Part shown: piece by piece, positions 38,481 to 47,877 of the stretch | Layout of the letters: each line of letters opens with the position of its first letter | Numbering within the stretch: the first letter of the stretch is position 1 | Source of the DNA: Burkholderiales bacterium | Lineage (GTDB): Bacteria > Pseudomonadota > Gammaproteobacteria > Burkholderiales > Burkholderiaceae | Assembly: GCA_021287185.1 (NCBI GenBank) | Contig: JAJTAZ010000017.1 | Coordinates: forward strand, 1 to 64,000 | Length of the DNA: 64,000 bases | Direction: 5' to 3' | Translations under genes and position numbers: made by a program | The notes under the pieces: generated by a model | What the model was told of the DNA's origin: nothing | The model's input: only the letters and a program-made list of their open reading frames with translations | The model's database searches: none

Positions 38481-39749
38481 TTAATGGGTTGATTTCACCT
38501 TCATCAATCGCGCCGAGCGCACACCTTGCTCATCGACGTGCACCACCTCAACGATACACCCCTCGAAACGCAAACTCACCTGCGCATCGGGAATGTCTTG
38601 CAATTCCTCTAAAATCAAGCCATTCAAAGTTTTGGGCCCATCCAAAGGCAACTTGAGTTTCAAACGGCGATTCAGTTGACGCAATGGCGTGCTCGCATCA
38701 ACCACCACCGAGCCATCTTTTCCCCATGAGGTGCGGGCATTGCTGTTCGGTGCGGCCGAAGTAAACTCACCCACCATCTCTTCGACCACATCTTCCATGG
38801 TCAAAATCCCCAGAACTTCGCTGTATTCGTCGACCACCACACCCAAGCGTTGTTGATCTTCTTGGAAATTTTGCAATTGCTCAAAAATCCCTGTTTCAGA
38901 GGGAATGAAATACGGTTTGGTCAAACTGTTTTTAATCTCTTCGATGGTCAAACTACCATCCTCTAAATGATGCAAGGCTTTGCGAATGTGGAATATACCC
39001 AAAATATTGTTCAACTCACCATCATAGACAGGCAATTTATTGTGATAACACGTCACCAATTGATGGCGAATCGTATCAATATCGTCGTTGATGTCCAAAG
39101 CCTCAATTTTCGAGCGTGGGGTCATCAAATCATTGACTTCCACTTCTTCTAAATCAAACAAGTTGACCAAAATACTCTTGTGCTTTTTTGGCATCAAAGG
39201 CGTTTGCTCCAACACCAAAGCACGCACTTCCTCATTACTCAAATGTTCTTCATCAGGATTGGGATTGATGCGCATGAGTTTGAGCAAACCATTGGTGAAC
39301 ATATTGGTAAACCAAACTGCGGGGTAGAGCAAAGTCAGCAAGGGTTTGAGAATAAAACTGGCAGGTAAAGCAATTTTTTCGGGATACGCCGCACCTATGA
39401 CTTTGGGTGTGAGTTCAGAAAACACAATAATGGCAAACGAAATCAATGCTGCCGCGATGGATAAGGCATACTGATTCTGTCCCCAATAATGCGCCGCAAT
39501 CGCCCCTGAAAACATCGCAGAGATGGTATTCACCACATTGTTACCAATCAAAATCACGCCGAGCAAACGCTCGGTTTGATCGAGCAATGCCTGTGTGCGC
39601 TTGGCTGCACGGTTGCCCTGTTTGGCAAGATGCCGCAGACGGAACCGATTGATGGCCATCATTGAAGTTTCCGCAATCGAGAAAAAGCCCGCAACGGCCA
39701 ACAACGCCACCAAAATCAAAATCTGCGCCCAAAGGGGAAGACTGTCCAC
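38481..39749 (-). CDS. HlyC/CorC-family membrane protein with CBS domains
   Basis: 422 residues: an N-terminal DUF21/CNNM membrane domain (about 1-190, four hydrophobic segments, ETSMMAINRFRLRHLAKQG), two CBS domains (about 210-330), and a C-terminal CorC_HlyC domain. Family members are linked to Mg2+/Co2+ efflux. The start is GTG 39749 with an AAAGG SD. Sits directly upstream of pilB, but has no functional tie to it. Confidence 0.93.
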   Translation of the reverse strand: MDSLPLWAQILILVALLAVAGFFSIAETSMMAINRFRLRHLAKQGNRAAKRTQALLDQTERLLGVILIGNNVVNTISAMFSGAIAAHYWGQNQYALSIAAALISFAIIVFSELTPKVIGAAYPEKIALPASFILKPLLTLLYPAVWFTNMFTNGLLKLMRINPNPDEEHLSNEEVRALVLEQTPLMPKKHKSILVNLFDLEEVEVNDLMTPRSKIEALDINDDIDTIRHQLVTCYHNKLPVYDGELNNILGIFHIRKALHHLEDGSLTIEEIKNSLTKPYFIPSETGIFEQLQNFQEDQQRLGVVVDEYSEVLGILTMEDVVEEMVGEFTSAAPNSNARTSWGKDGSVVVDASTPLRQLNRRLKLKLPLDGPKTLNGLILEELQDIPDAQVSLRFEGCIVEVVHVDEQGVRSARLMKVKSTH

Positions 39750-39794
39750 TTAATTACCTTTATATGATTGTTTGATGAATCAACGCGCGGGGCC

Positions 39795-40805
39795 TCAGAC
39801 TTCACGCGCCAACGCGTAATCCGCCAAATCCAACAACACTTGTTTATATTCAGATTCAGGCAAAAACGCCAAAGCCTCTTTGGCGGCAGTCACCTCACGC
39901 TGCGCCAACTGCCGTGTGTATGCCAGCGCACCACCTGCAGTAATCGCGGTCAAAACCGCATTGAAATCAGGGTGCGTTTGGTCAATACCACCATTTTCAA
40001 TCGCCGCTCTGACCATGGCTTTCTCAGTGTCTGAGCCATGTTCCAAGACATAAATCAGTGGCAAAGTCGGTTTGCCCTCACGCAAATCATCACCGACATT
40101 TTTGCCCAAAACCGCTGTGTCGCCCGCATAATCGAGAATATCGTCCGCCAACTGAAACGCCGCACCGAGGTGTCTCCCATACGCCGCGCAAGCCTTTTCT
40201 TGCTCAGGTGTACAAGCACTCATCACCGCCGACAACTGCGCAGAGGCTTCAAACAAACGTGCGGTTTTATAATGAATCACCTGCATATAGCGCGCTTCAG
40301 TCACATCGGGGTCGTGCACATTCAACAATTGCAAGACCTCGCCCTCGGCAATCACATTGGTCGCATCCGCCAAAATCTCCATCACACGCATACTCTGCAC
40401 ACTGACCATCATCTGAAACGAGCGCGAATACAGAAAATCGCCGACCAAGACACTGGCGGCATTGCCAAACAAAGCGTTCGCGGTCTGCCGCCCACGGCGC
40501 AAATCCGACTCATCGACCACATCATCGTGCAACAAGGTCGAGGTGTGAATAAACTCCACCACCGCCGCTAAGGTGTACGCCGTATCGGGACAGGTTTTTT
40601 GTAAAGCGCGCGTGAGCAATAAATGAATCGCGGGGCGCAAACGCTTGCCACCCGCGTTGATGAGATATTCGGCAACCTGATTGACCAAGGGCACTTCCGA
40701 ATGCAGTGTCGTGCGCACCACGTCGTTCAACCGCGCCATATCGGGGCGAATCAGTGCAAGGATGTCTTTTTTGGTTTGAGTGACTGCTTGAGTTTGTACA
40801 ACCAT
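39795..40805 (-). CDS. ispB: Polyprenyl (octaprenyl) diphosphate synthase
   Basis: Trans-prenyltransferase that makes the quinone side chain. The first Asp-rich motif is DDVVDESDLRRG and the second DDILDYAGD; GGKRLRPAIHLL is also typical. 336 residues from ATG 40805; a TTG four codons upstream is less likely. The rplU-rpmA-obg genes usually found divergent from ispB are missing; the 240 bases upstream show no gene. Confidence 0.95.
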   Translation of the reverse strand: MVVQTQAVTQTKKDILALIRPDMARLNDVVRTTLHSEVPLVNQVAEYLINAGGKRLRPAIHLLLTRALQKTCPDTAYTLAAVVEFIHTSTLLHDDVVDESDLRRGRQTANALFGNAASVLVGDFLYSRSFQMMVSVQSMRVMEILADATNVIAEGEVLQLLNVHDPDVTEARYMQVIHYKTARLFEASAQLSAVMSACTPEQEKACAAYGRHLGAAFQLADDILDYAGDTAVLGKNVGDDLREGKPTLPLIYVLEHGSDTEKAMVRAAIENGGIDQTHPDFNAVLTAITAGGALAYTRQLAQREVTAAKEALAFLPESEYKQVLLDLADYALAREV

Positions 40806-41059
40806 TTGTGTGTCCAATGTCTTTTAACGATTGCTAAGTGTGTGTTTTTAGCCTATGGCGCATTATACAAGACATAGAAGAAATTTTGAGGTTTTGCTGG
40901 GTTTGGCGCACATCAACTATTTCGTAGCGTGTGCTTCCCCACAATGATTTAAATAGTGAATAAAAAACATGGGCAAGCCCACGCTTCAAACCACATTTAT
41001 CGCAGAAATCTTTTTATATAAATTCTTATATAATGTGTTCCCGTAGTGCGTCAAGAACG

Positions 41060-41419
41060 TTAAATTATCCATTGATCAGAATCGCTTTGATTCAATATTG
41101 TCATACTTTCAAATTCTTTTGAATCATCAATTAAATGTAACTCAATACCATTTTCGAGATAAATGATGATTTTTGTGTTATCTGAAACTTCATACTTGAC
41201 GACCTCTGTATTCATTACTTCAAAAAAACATTGCGTAGGCCATACACCTGCTTGCCACTTCCCAATACACTGACCTTTACTAACGAGCACTACACTGGAC
41301 TCAATCAAAAAATGAATATTTCCGAAAGAGAACTGCAAGTCAAATTGTCCGACGCGAATTTGCGATGTGGATTGACCAACTATTTCTGAAAGATCCAAAT
41401 CTTTGGGAATGCCATACAT
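41060..41419 (-). CDS. Small unknown protein, possibly DUF6188-like
   Basis: 119 residues, beginning with MYGIPKDLDLSEIVGQ and containing an FDLQFSFGN segment. From memory this start resembles a small protein family of the DUF6188 type, often seen near polymorphic toxin genes; the assignment is unchecked. No signal or membrane segment. The DNA is richer in A/T than the neighbouring lon and ispB genes. It lies 90 bases downstream of lon on the same strand and could be an orphan immunity-like gene; no toxin is adjacent. Confidence 0.7.
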   Translation of the reverse strand: MYGIPKDLDLSEIVGQSTSQIRVGQFDLQFSFGNIHFLIESSVVLVSKGQCIGKWQAGVWPTQCFFEVMNTEVVKYEVSDNTKIIIYLENGIELHLIDDSKEFESMTILNQSDSDQWII

Positions 41420-41508
41420 AGCGACCTAACTGTTTTTCTGTTTTAGACAAAGCACCAACAATCCGCAGGATGGACAAGTGTTTTTCTTGCCCTCCCCATC
41501 CAAATAAA

Positions 41509-43965
41509 TTAATGCGCCAAACCTTCAGGTTGAATTTCAACCACAGGTTTCACCACTTCAGGCACAACCACCTCAGGCTCAATCACCGCTGCCACAGGGT
41601 TTTGCAGAGCATGGGCGAGTACTTCATCTATCCATTTCACAGGGATGATTTCGATGCCGTTTTTGACATTATCAGGAATCTCTGCCAAATCTTTGACGTT
41701 TTCATGCGGTATCAACGCAACGGTGATGCCTCCGCGCAATGCTGCCAATAATTTTTCCTTCAAGCCGCCAATCGCCAGCACTTCGCCGCGCAGGGTAATT
41801 TCGCCCGTCATGGCGACATTCGACTTGACAGGATTGCCTGTCAACGCCGACACCAAAGCAGTCGTCATGGCAATGCCCGCCGATGGCCCGTCTTTGGGGG
41901 TTGCGCCTTCGGGGACGTGGATGTGGATGTCTTTTTTCTCAAACGCCGCATTGAGTATGCCCCACGCATTCGCCCGCGCGCGCACCACCGTCCGCGCGGC
42001 TTCCATGGATTCTTTCATCACATCACCGAGCGAGCCTGTGCGCGTCATCATGCCTTTACCGGGCATGACTTGCGCTTCAATGGTGAGCAACTCACCACCG
42101 ACCTCTGTCCACGCCAAGCCTGTGACTTGTCCAACTTTGTTTTCGGCCTCAGCTTTACCAAAGTCAAATCGACGCACGCCCAAGTAACTGTCCAGATTGC
42201 TGCTATCCACCTTGATTTTTTTGACCTTGGGGTTGACCAAAATCATTTTCACCGCTTTACGGCAAATTTTTGAAATATCGCGTTCAAGCGAGCGCACACC
42301 CGCCTCACGCGTGTAGTAGCGAATAATGTCACGCAGGGCTTCTTCGGTCACGGCAATTTCGCCCGTGCGCAAGCCATTGTTTTTGATTTGCTTGGGCAGT
42401 AAGTATTTGGTCGCAATCGAGAGTTTTTCATCCTCGGTATAGCCCGACAAGCGGATGGTTTCCATGCGATCAAGCAACGGGCCAGGGATGTTGAATGAGT
42501 TCGAAGTTGCCAAGAACATCACGTCTGACAAATCGTAATCAACCTCAACGTAGTGATCGCCAAAGGTGTGGTTTTGCTCAGGGTCAAGCACTTCGAGCAT
42601 CGCCGATGCGGGATCACCACGCATGTCCATGCCCATTTTGTCAATTTCATCGAGCAAAAACAATGGGTTACGCACGCCAACTTTAATCAGGCTTTGGATG
42701 ATGCGCCCTGGCAACGCGCCAATATAGGTGCGACGATGCCCCCGAATTTCTGCTTCATCGCGCACACCGCCGAGTGCCATGCGCACATATTTGCGATTAG
42801 TCGCGCGCGCAATCGATTGCCCCAGTGAGGTTTTACCCACACCAGGTGGCCCAACCAAACATAGGATTGGAGATTTGTTTTTTGCCACACGCTGCTGCAC
42901 CGCGAGATATTCAATCACGCGCTCTTTGACCTTCTCAAGTCCATAATGGTCTTCGTCCAAGATTTTTTGGGCTTTTTCCAAGTCTTTATTGACCTTGGTG
43001 GCTTTTTTCCACGGAATCGAAGCCAATGTTTCAAGGTAGTTGCGCGTCACGCCCGCTTCGGCGGACATCGGTGACATGAGTTTGAGTTTTTTCAGCTCAG
43101 CATCCGCTTTGGCTTGTGCTTCGGTGGGCATTTTCGCAGCGAGGATTTTTTTCTCCAACTCCTCCATGTCCGCACCGTCTTCGCCCTCGCCGAGTTCTTT
43201 TTGAATCGCTTTGACCTGCTCATTCAAATAGTATTCACGCTGGCTTTTGTCCATTTGACGTTTAACGCGGCCACGAATGCGTTTTTCGACTTCAAGGATG
43301 TCGATTTCGACTTCCATTTGGCGCATGACGTTTTCAAGGCGCGTCTTGACGCTGCGCAATTCGAGCATTTCTTGTTTGATTTCAAGTTTAATCGGTAAAT
43401 GCGCGATAATGGTGTCCGCCAAGTGCGAGCCGTCGTCAATGGTCGCCAAGGAATTCAAAATCTCCATCGGGATTTTTTTGTTCAACTTGATGTATTGCTC
43501 AAATTTTTGCAACACTGTGCGGCGCAGGGCTTCGACCTCAGCACTGCCACCATCAATATCGCTGATGATTTCCGCCTGCGCTTGCAAGAAATTGTCTTTA
43601 TCGACAATCTCTGAGAGCAAGGCGCGCGATTTGCCCTCGACCAGCACCTTGACCGTGCCATCGGGTAGTTTGAGCAATTGCACAATGCGCGACACGCAAC
43701 CGATGCGGTAGACATCATTGACGTTTGGGTTGTCGTTCTCAGGGAATTTTTGCGCCACCAACACGACCATTTGGTCACGCTCCATCGCCACTTCTAAAGC
43801 ACGTATGGATTTCTCACGCCCTACGAATAAAGGCACGACCATATGCGGCAAAACCACCACATCGCGCAGAGGAAGGAGCGGCAATGCCTTGATAGCAGTC
43901 GCATTGCCCTCATCACTTTGAACCACTTGCGACTCGTGCGTGTCTGTTTTTTTCTCTTCAGTCAT
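41509..43965 (-). CDS. lon: ATP-dependent protease Lon
   Basis: Homo-oligomeric AAA+ protease that degrades damaged and regulatory proteins. An N-terminal LON domain (LPLLPLRDVVVLPHMVVPL) precedes the AAA+ module with Walker A GPPGVGKTSLG and the protease domain with catalytic Ser in GPSAGIAMTTALV and Lys in GGLKEKLLAALRGG. ATG 43965 has an AGGA SD six bases upstream and is preferred to the ATG two codons earlier; 818 residues. No convincing sigma-32 promoter was found. Confidence 0.97.
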   Translation of the reverse strand: MTEEKKTDTHESQVVQSDEGNATAIKALPLLPLRDVVVLPHMVVPLFVGREKSIRALEVAMERDQMVVLVAQKFPENDNPNVNDVYRIGCVSRIVQLLKLPDGTVKVLVEGKSRALLSEIVDKDNFLQAQAEIISDIDGGSAEVEALRRTVLQKFEQYIKLNKKIPMEILNSLATIDDGSHLADTIIAHLPIKLEIKQEMLELRSVKTRLENVMRQMEVEIDILEVEKRIRGRVKRQMDKSQREYYLNEQVKAIQKELGEGEDGADMEELEKKILAAKMPTEAQAKADAELKKLKLMSPMSAEAGVTRNYLETLASIPWKKATKVNKDLEKAQKILDEDHYGLEKVKERVIEYLAVQQRVAKNKSPILCLVGPPGVGKTSLGQSIARATNRKYVRMALGGVRDEAEIRGHRRTYIGALPGRIIQSLIKVGVRNPLFLLDEIDKMGMDMRGDPASAMLEVLDPEQNHTFGDHYVEVDYDLSDVMFLATSNSFNIPGPLLDRMETIRLSGYTEDEKLSIATKYLLPKQIKNNGLRTGEIAVTEEALRDIIRYYTREAGVRSLERDISKICRKAVKMILVNPKVKKIKVDSSNLDSYLGVRRFDFGKAEAENKVGQVTGLAWTEVGGELLTIEAQVMPGKGMMTRTGSLGDVMKESMEAARTVVRARANAWGILNAAFEKKDIHIHVPEGATPKDGPSAGIAMTTALVSALTGNPVKSNVAMTGEITLRGEVLAIGGLKEKLLAALRGGITVALIPHENVKDLAEIPDNVKNGIEIIPVKWIDEVLAHALQNPVAAVIEPEVVVPEVVKPVVEIQPEGLAH

Positions 43966-44086
43966 ATTCATTCCTATCCCATGTGCGAACTTTGCTTACA
44001 GTTGCGCCATTTTTTAAAGTTGTGTCAGCATCATACAACGATTATGCCTTTTACGTGGTCAGCAGGTTTTGAGGTTCGCCACAAAA

Positions 44087-44139
44087 AATTTGCCCTTTGA
44101 CTCATGCTGTGTCTGACATGAGGACAAAGGGCAACAATT
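44087..44139 (-). terminator. Terminator after the zinc metallopeptidase gene
   Basis: TTGCCCTTTG and CAAAGGGCAA form the outer stem, with an inner CTCATG/CATGAG stem, followed on the minus strand by a T-run (44092-44087). Confidence 0.85.
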
Positions 44140-44155
44140 CAAGATGCACGTGGGT

Positions 44156-45016
44156 TTAATTCTGAGCAAAGGTATTACAACCCTTCGGGTCACCCGATTG
44201 CAAGCCTTGTTTGAACCACTGCATCCGCTGCGCCGATGAGCCATGGGTAAAACTATCTGGCACGGCATAGCCCTGTGCTTGTTTTTGCAGGTAGTCATCA
44301 CCAATTTGATGCGCTGCATTTAAGCCTTCTTCAATGTCACCCTGCTCCAAAATTTGATTGTTTGCATTCGCACGCGCTGCCCAAACGCCCGCATAGCAGT
44401 CTGCCTGCAACTCCATACGCACCGACAATGCGTTATTTTGCGCTTCGGACAAACGTGAGCGCATATTGCTGACTTTTTGCTCCACACCCGTTAAATACTG
44501 GATGTGATGCCCCACTTCATGTGCAATCACGTACGCTTGCGCAAAATCACCGCCAGCGCCCATTTGCTGCAATTCATTAAAGAACGACAAATCCAAATAC
44601 ACTTTTTGATCACCAGGACAATAAAAAGGGCCTGCCGCTGCTTGACCTACGCCACAAGCCGTTTGCGTTTGACCGCTGTACAATACCATGATTGGCGCAC
44701 GATATTGACCACCGAAAGTCTGACTCCAAACGTCTTTGGTGCTTTGAAAAATTTTAGAAGCAAATACCGCTTGCTCATCAGAGGTACGCAAGCCTTTGGT
44801 TCCTGTACTGGAAGCCGCCCCACCACCCGTCATGCTGTTGACCGCACTGACGGTTGAGAGCGTGGTGGATGGATTGATGCCAAATACAAAATACGCCACT
44901 GCGGCCAGTATCATGCCGCCAATGCCGATTCGCCCAGCCCCGCCGCCCATGATGCCACCCGATGACCCACGACGGTCTTCAACATCATTGCTTTGTTGTA
45001 AAGGATCTAAACGCAT
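44156..45016 (-). CDS. Neutral zinc metallopeptidase (YpfJ family)
   Basis: 286 residues with one membrane segment (about 38-56), so the C-terminal peptidase domain probably faces the periplasm. VIAHEVGHHIQ is the HExxH zinc-binding motif. The N-terminus MRLDPLQQSNDVEDRRG is typical of the YpfJ/YfgC-like neutral zinc peptidase family. Substrates unknown. It stands between lon and rlmB on the same strand. Confidence 0.9.
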   Translation of the reverse strand: MRLDPLQQSNDVEDRRGSSGGIMGGGAGRIGIGGMILAAVAYFVFGINPSTTLSTVSAVNSMTGGGAASSTGTKGLRTSDEQAVFASKIFQSTKDVWSQTFGGQYRAPIMVLYSGQTQTACGVGQAAAGPFYCPGDQKVYLDLSFFNELQQMGAGGDFAQAYVIAHEVGHHIQYLTGVEQKVSNMRSRLSEAQNNALSVRMELQADCYAGVWAARANANNQILEQGDIEEGLNAAHQIGDDYLQKQAQGYAVPDSFTHGSSAQRMQWFKQGLQSGDPKGCNTFAQN

Positions 45017-45040
45017 GTTACCCCCAAAAATATCTCAAAT

Positions 45041-45781
45041 TCACCCAACCAATGCGCGCTGACGAACGGTTTCAAACAAACACACGCCCGAGGCCACCGA
45101 TACATTCAAACTACTGACTGAGCCCGCCATTGGAATATTGACCAATTCATCGCAATGCTCGCGCGTCAATCGCCGCATCCCTTCACCCTCCGCACCCATC
45201 ACCCACGCGATGGAGCCGGCAACCTGAGATTGATACAGGCTTTTCTCTGCTTGATCATCGGTACCAACCACCCAAATATCGTATTCCTTAATTTCACGCA
45301 AAGTGCGCGCCAAATTGGTCACCATAATATACGGCACATGCTCAGCTGCGCCTGAAGCAACTTTTGCCACGGTGGCATTGATGCCAACCGCTTTATCTTT
45401 AGGCGCAATCACGGCGTGTACACCCGCCGCGTCCGCCACGCGCAAGCACGCACCTAAATTATGCGGATCGGTCACGCCATCAAGCACCAATAAAAACGGC
45501 GGCTCAGATAGATTTTCCAGCACATCATCTAAACTATGCGCCAATGGCAAATCATCCACCAATGCGGCGATGCCCTGATGACGCGTGTGTCCTACCAAAC
45601 CATCTAAACGCGTGCGCGCCACCAAGCGCGGTTCAATGCGGGCTTGCGCCAGCAAGCCAATAAAATTTTGCATGCGCTTGTCTGCGCGTTCATGCTCAAC
45701 ATACACCTCTTGCACACTGCGTGGTGCAACGCGCACACGCGCCTGCACCGCATGAAATCCAAACAATAGTTTTTGTGCCAT
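45041..45781 (-). CDS. rlmB: 23S rRNA (guanosine-2251-2'-O)-methyltransferase
   Basis: SpoU-family enzyme that methylates Gm2251 in the P-loop of 23S rRNA. The N-terminal domain (about 1-75) is followed by three SPOUT motifs: [31 protein letters not shown] and [16 protein letters not shown]. 246 residues from ATG 45781 (MAQKLLFG); a TTG four codons upstream is not preferred. rnr, the frequent partner, is not adjacent. Confidence 0.95.
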   Translation of the reverse strand: MAQKLLFGFHAVQARVRVAPRSVQEVYVEHERADKRMQNFIGLLAQARIEPRLVARTRLDGLVGHTRHQGIAALVDDLPLAHSLDDVLENLSEPPFLLVLDGVTDPHNLGACLRVADAAGVHAVIAPKDKAVGINATVAKVASGAAEHVPYIMVTNLARTLREIKEYDIWVVGTDDQAEKSLYQSQVAGSIAWVMGAEGEGMRRLTREHCDELVNIPMAGSVSSLNVSVASGVCLFETVRQRALVG

Positions 45782-45893
45782 AAATTCTTTCAATAGAGGT
45801 CGGTATTGTAGCGTATTTCAAATGCGTCAACGGCAAAAACGTCCCTCAAAAATAGAGACATATAACCGTTTATCCCTAAATTTTTGGGTGGTA

Positions 45894-47225
45894 TCAAGGC
45901 ACACCAATCATTGAGTGGTCTTCATGCTCTTTATGCACCACAGGTGTTTTCAGGGTAAACACATCAACATTATGCTCACGCAATACGCGCCAGACCGATA
46001 AATTCACCTCCGAAATGATGTTCAATCGCCCATTTTCAGGGTCAAGCAACCACCAAGTGATTTCTAAAATATAGCCTTTATCACTGATGGATGAAAGCAG
46101 TACATTTGGGGCTGGTGATTGCGCCACGCGCGGCAATGCTTTCACTGCCTGTACGATTTTAGGCATGATAAAATCCAAATCAATGTCGTAGTTGACTGGA
46201 ATTTGCGTGGACAACCAGTTTTTTTTATCGTGTAAAGACCAATTCACCACAGGATTGACGATTAAATTTTCATTCGGTATCAGCACTTCGTCGCCACTTG
46301 AACCTTCAATCAAGGTATAGCGCGCGTTAATGGTGCGTACAAATCCGCGTGTACCATCTGATGTGCTAATTAAGTCACCGATGCGCACGCTGCGCTCAAA
46401 CAACATCACAAAGCCTGAAACGTAATTACTGGCAATTTTTTGCAAACCCAAACCAATCCCGACACCCAGCGCACCGCCGAACACCGAAAGCACAGTCAAG
46501 TCGATTCCCGAGGCCGATAAACTCAACAACACCGCAACCAATATCAACAGGCCTTTGAGAAAACGCACCAACACCATGCGTGTGGACAAATCAAAACCAG
46601 CGAATTTCTCGTTGGGTTTTTTGAGCAACAATTCCTCAAGTTCGTGTGACAGCCACTGCACCACCAGCCACAACACCAAAACAACGGCAACCAAAGTCAA
46701 ACCATCCAGCAAAGACAACTGCGCATTGCCCAATTTGATTTTAAAACTGTCCAAACGCGCAAAAATGCCGTCCAGTTTGCCCACATAATCGAGCAACATC
46801 AATGCCCAAATCACCACGATGGATAGGCGCTCCAAGGTTGCGCGGCGCGCGCCCTCTGGCAAGGCGCGACGCACCACATACAGAAACAAACGCACAAAAA
46901 ACCAAGCGGCAAACAAACGCGCAACAAACTCAAACCAAATGATGCTCAAGCCTTTGTGCGCATAAATCACCATCGTGATGTGCGCAAATAACCACAGCAA
47001 AAAGGGCAGCGTCATGCGCATCAGCACATTCACCCAATTGGGCACTTTGTGCTGTAAATCACGCTGTTGGTAAACACGCCGCACCACCCAAGTCACGAAA
47101 AACCCCAAAGCGACGATAAGTAGAGTAATCGCCATTGAAGTTGGCGAAATTTCGGCAATAAGGGCTTGCACACCGTGAACGGGGGCTTGCTCTGAAGTGA
47201 GGTTTTGTTCTATCGTTTGCATCAT
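45894..47225 (-). CDS. MscS-family mechanosensitive channel
   Basis: 443 residues with about five membrane helices, then the MscS pore helix (LSVFGGALGVGIGLGLQKIASNYVSG) and beta domain (SVRIGDLISTSDGTRGFV, DEVLIPNENLIVNPVVNW), and a C-terminal mixed domain. Longer than E. coli MscS by roughly 150 residues because of additional N-terminal helices. The gene abuts the preceding PLD-like stop (TAAATG). Likely protects against osmotic downshock. Confidence 0.93.
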   Translation of the reverse strand: MMQTIEQNLTSEQAPVHGVQALIAEISPTSMAITLLIVALGFFVTWVVRRVYQQRDLQHKVPNWVNVLMRMTLPFLLWLFAHITMVIYAHKGLSIIWFEFVARLFAAWFFVRLFLYVVRRALPEGARRATLERLSIVVIWALMLLDYVGKLDGIFARLDSFKIKLGNAQLSLLDGLTLVAVVLVLWLVVQWLSHELEELLLKKPNEKFAGFDLSTRMVLVRFLKGLLILVAVLLSLSASGIDLTVLSVFGGALGVGIGLGLQKIASNYVSGFVMLFERSVRIGDLISTSDGTRGFVRTINARYTLIEGSSGDEVLIPNENLIVNPVVNWSLHDKKNWLSTQIPVNYDIDLDFIMPKIVQAVKALPRVAQSPAPNVLLSSISDKGYILEITWWLLDPENGRLNIISEVNLSVWRVLREHNVDVFTLKTPVVHKEHEDHSMIGVP

Positions 47226-47867
47226 TTATGAAATTGGATTACCTGCGTAGGGGATGGCTTGTTCGGCGTGTTTGCGCCAATTATTGACATAACGCGCGAC
47301 AATCGCAGGTGCATTGCGAATCACCACCACATTTTCTGCATTGCGTTTTTGCGCGCTATAGGTGAAATTATACGAGCCTGTCACCACCACGGCTTTGGCG
47401 GTGTCATGGTCAAAAATCATAATCTTGTTGTGCGCGTTTTCGTATTGCGTTTCCAAGCGAATTGGAATGCCCGCTTCAAAAAGTTGCATGGTCAAAATAT
47501 TTTTCCCTGCCAACGCCATTTCACTGTCCAACAAAATTTCCACATTCACACCGCGTTTGTGCGCGGCAATCAAGGCATTACCGACCCGTTCGTCCGTAAA
47601 TAAGTAAGCCTGTACGAGGATGTTGCGTTGCGCATTGTTGATGGTATTGACCAAGGTTTTTTGAATGTTGTCTTCAGGACTGAACAATGCTGTCACCATC
47701 GCTGAACCAGTATTGTGCTCGGCAGTTTGGGCGGCCTCGGTTTGAGGCGGGGTCGCTGGAGTATTTTTTGCCTGTGCCCAATTGCGCACAGAAGCCCCTG
47801 CTAAAAACCCAAAAGCCAGCAGCAATGCACCCATCATGACATACTTAAAATAACCCAAACGCCGCAT
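47226..47867 (-). CDS. Membrane-anchored phospholipase D-like nuclease
   Basis: 213 residues: a membrane anchor near 5-30, a low-complexity Thr/Pro/Ala linker, then one PLD domain with HNKIMIFDHDTAKAVVVTGS and NAENVV (HKD-type motif). A single HKD per chain suggests dimerisation, as in Nuc-type endonucleases. ATG 47867 has an AAGGA SD and begins 10 bases after rsmB. Could be a periplasmic or exported nuclease, or a phosphodiesterase. Confidence 0.85.
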   Translation of the reverse strand: MRRLGYFKYVMMGALLLAFGFLAGASVRNWAQAKNTPATPPQTEAAQTAEHNTGSAMVTALFSPEDNIQKTLVNTINNAQRNILVQAYLFTDERVGNALIAAHKRGVNVEILLDSEMALAGKNILTMQLFEAGIPIRLETQYENAHNKIMIFDHDTAKAVVVTGSYNFTYSAQKRNAENVVVIRNAPAIVARYVNNWRKHAEQAIPYAGNPIS

Positions 47868-47877
47868 TGTGTTTCCT

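Noticed and set aside
40818..41059. Remnant of rplU-rpmA upstream of ispB
   Set aside because: No L21 or L27 sequence in any frame; AT-rich non-coding DNA only.
43966..44086. Sigma-32 promoter before lon
   Set aside because: No CTTGAAA/CCCATNT-like pair at suitable spacing was found by eye.
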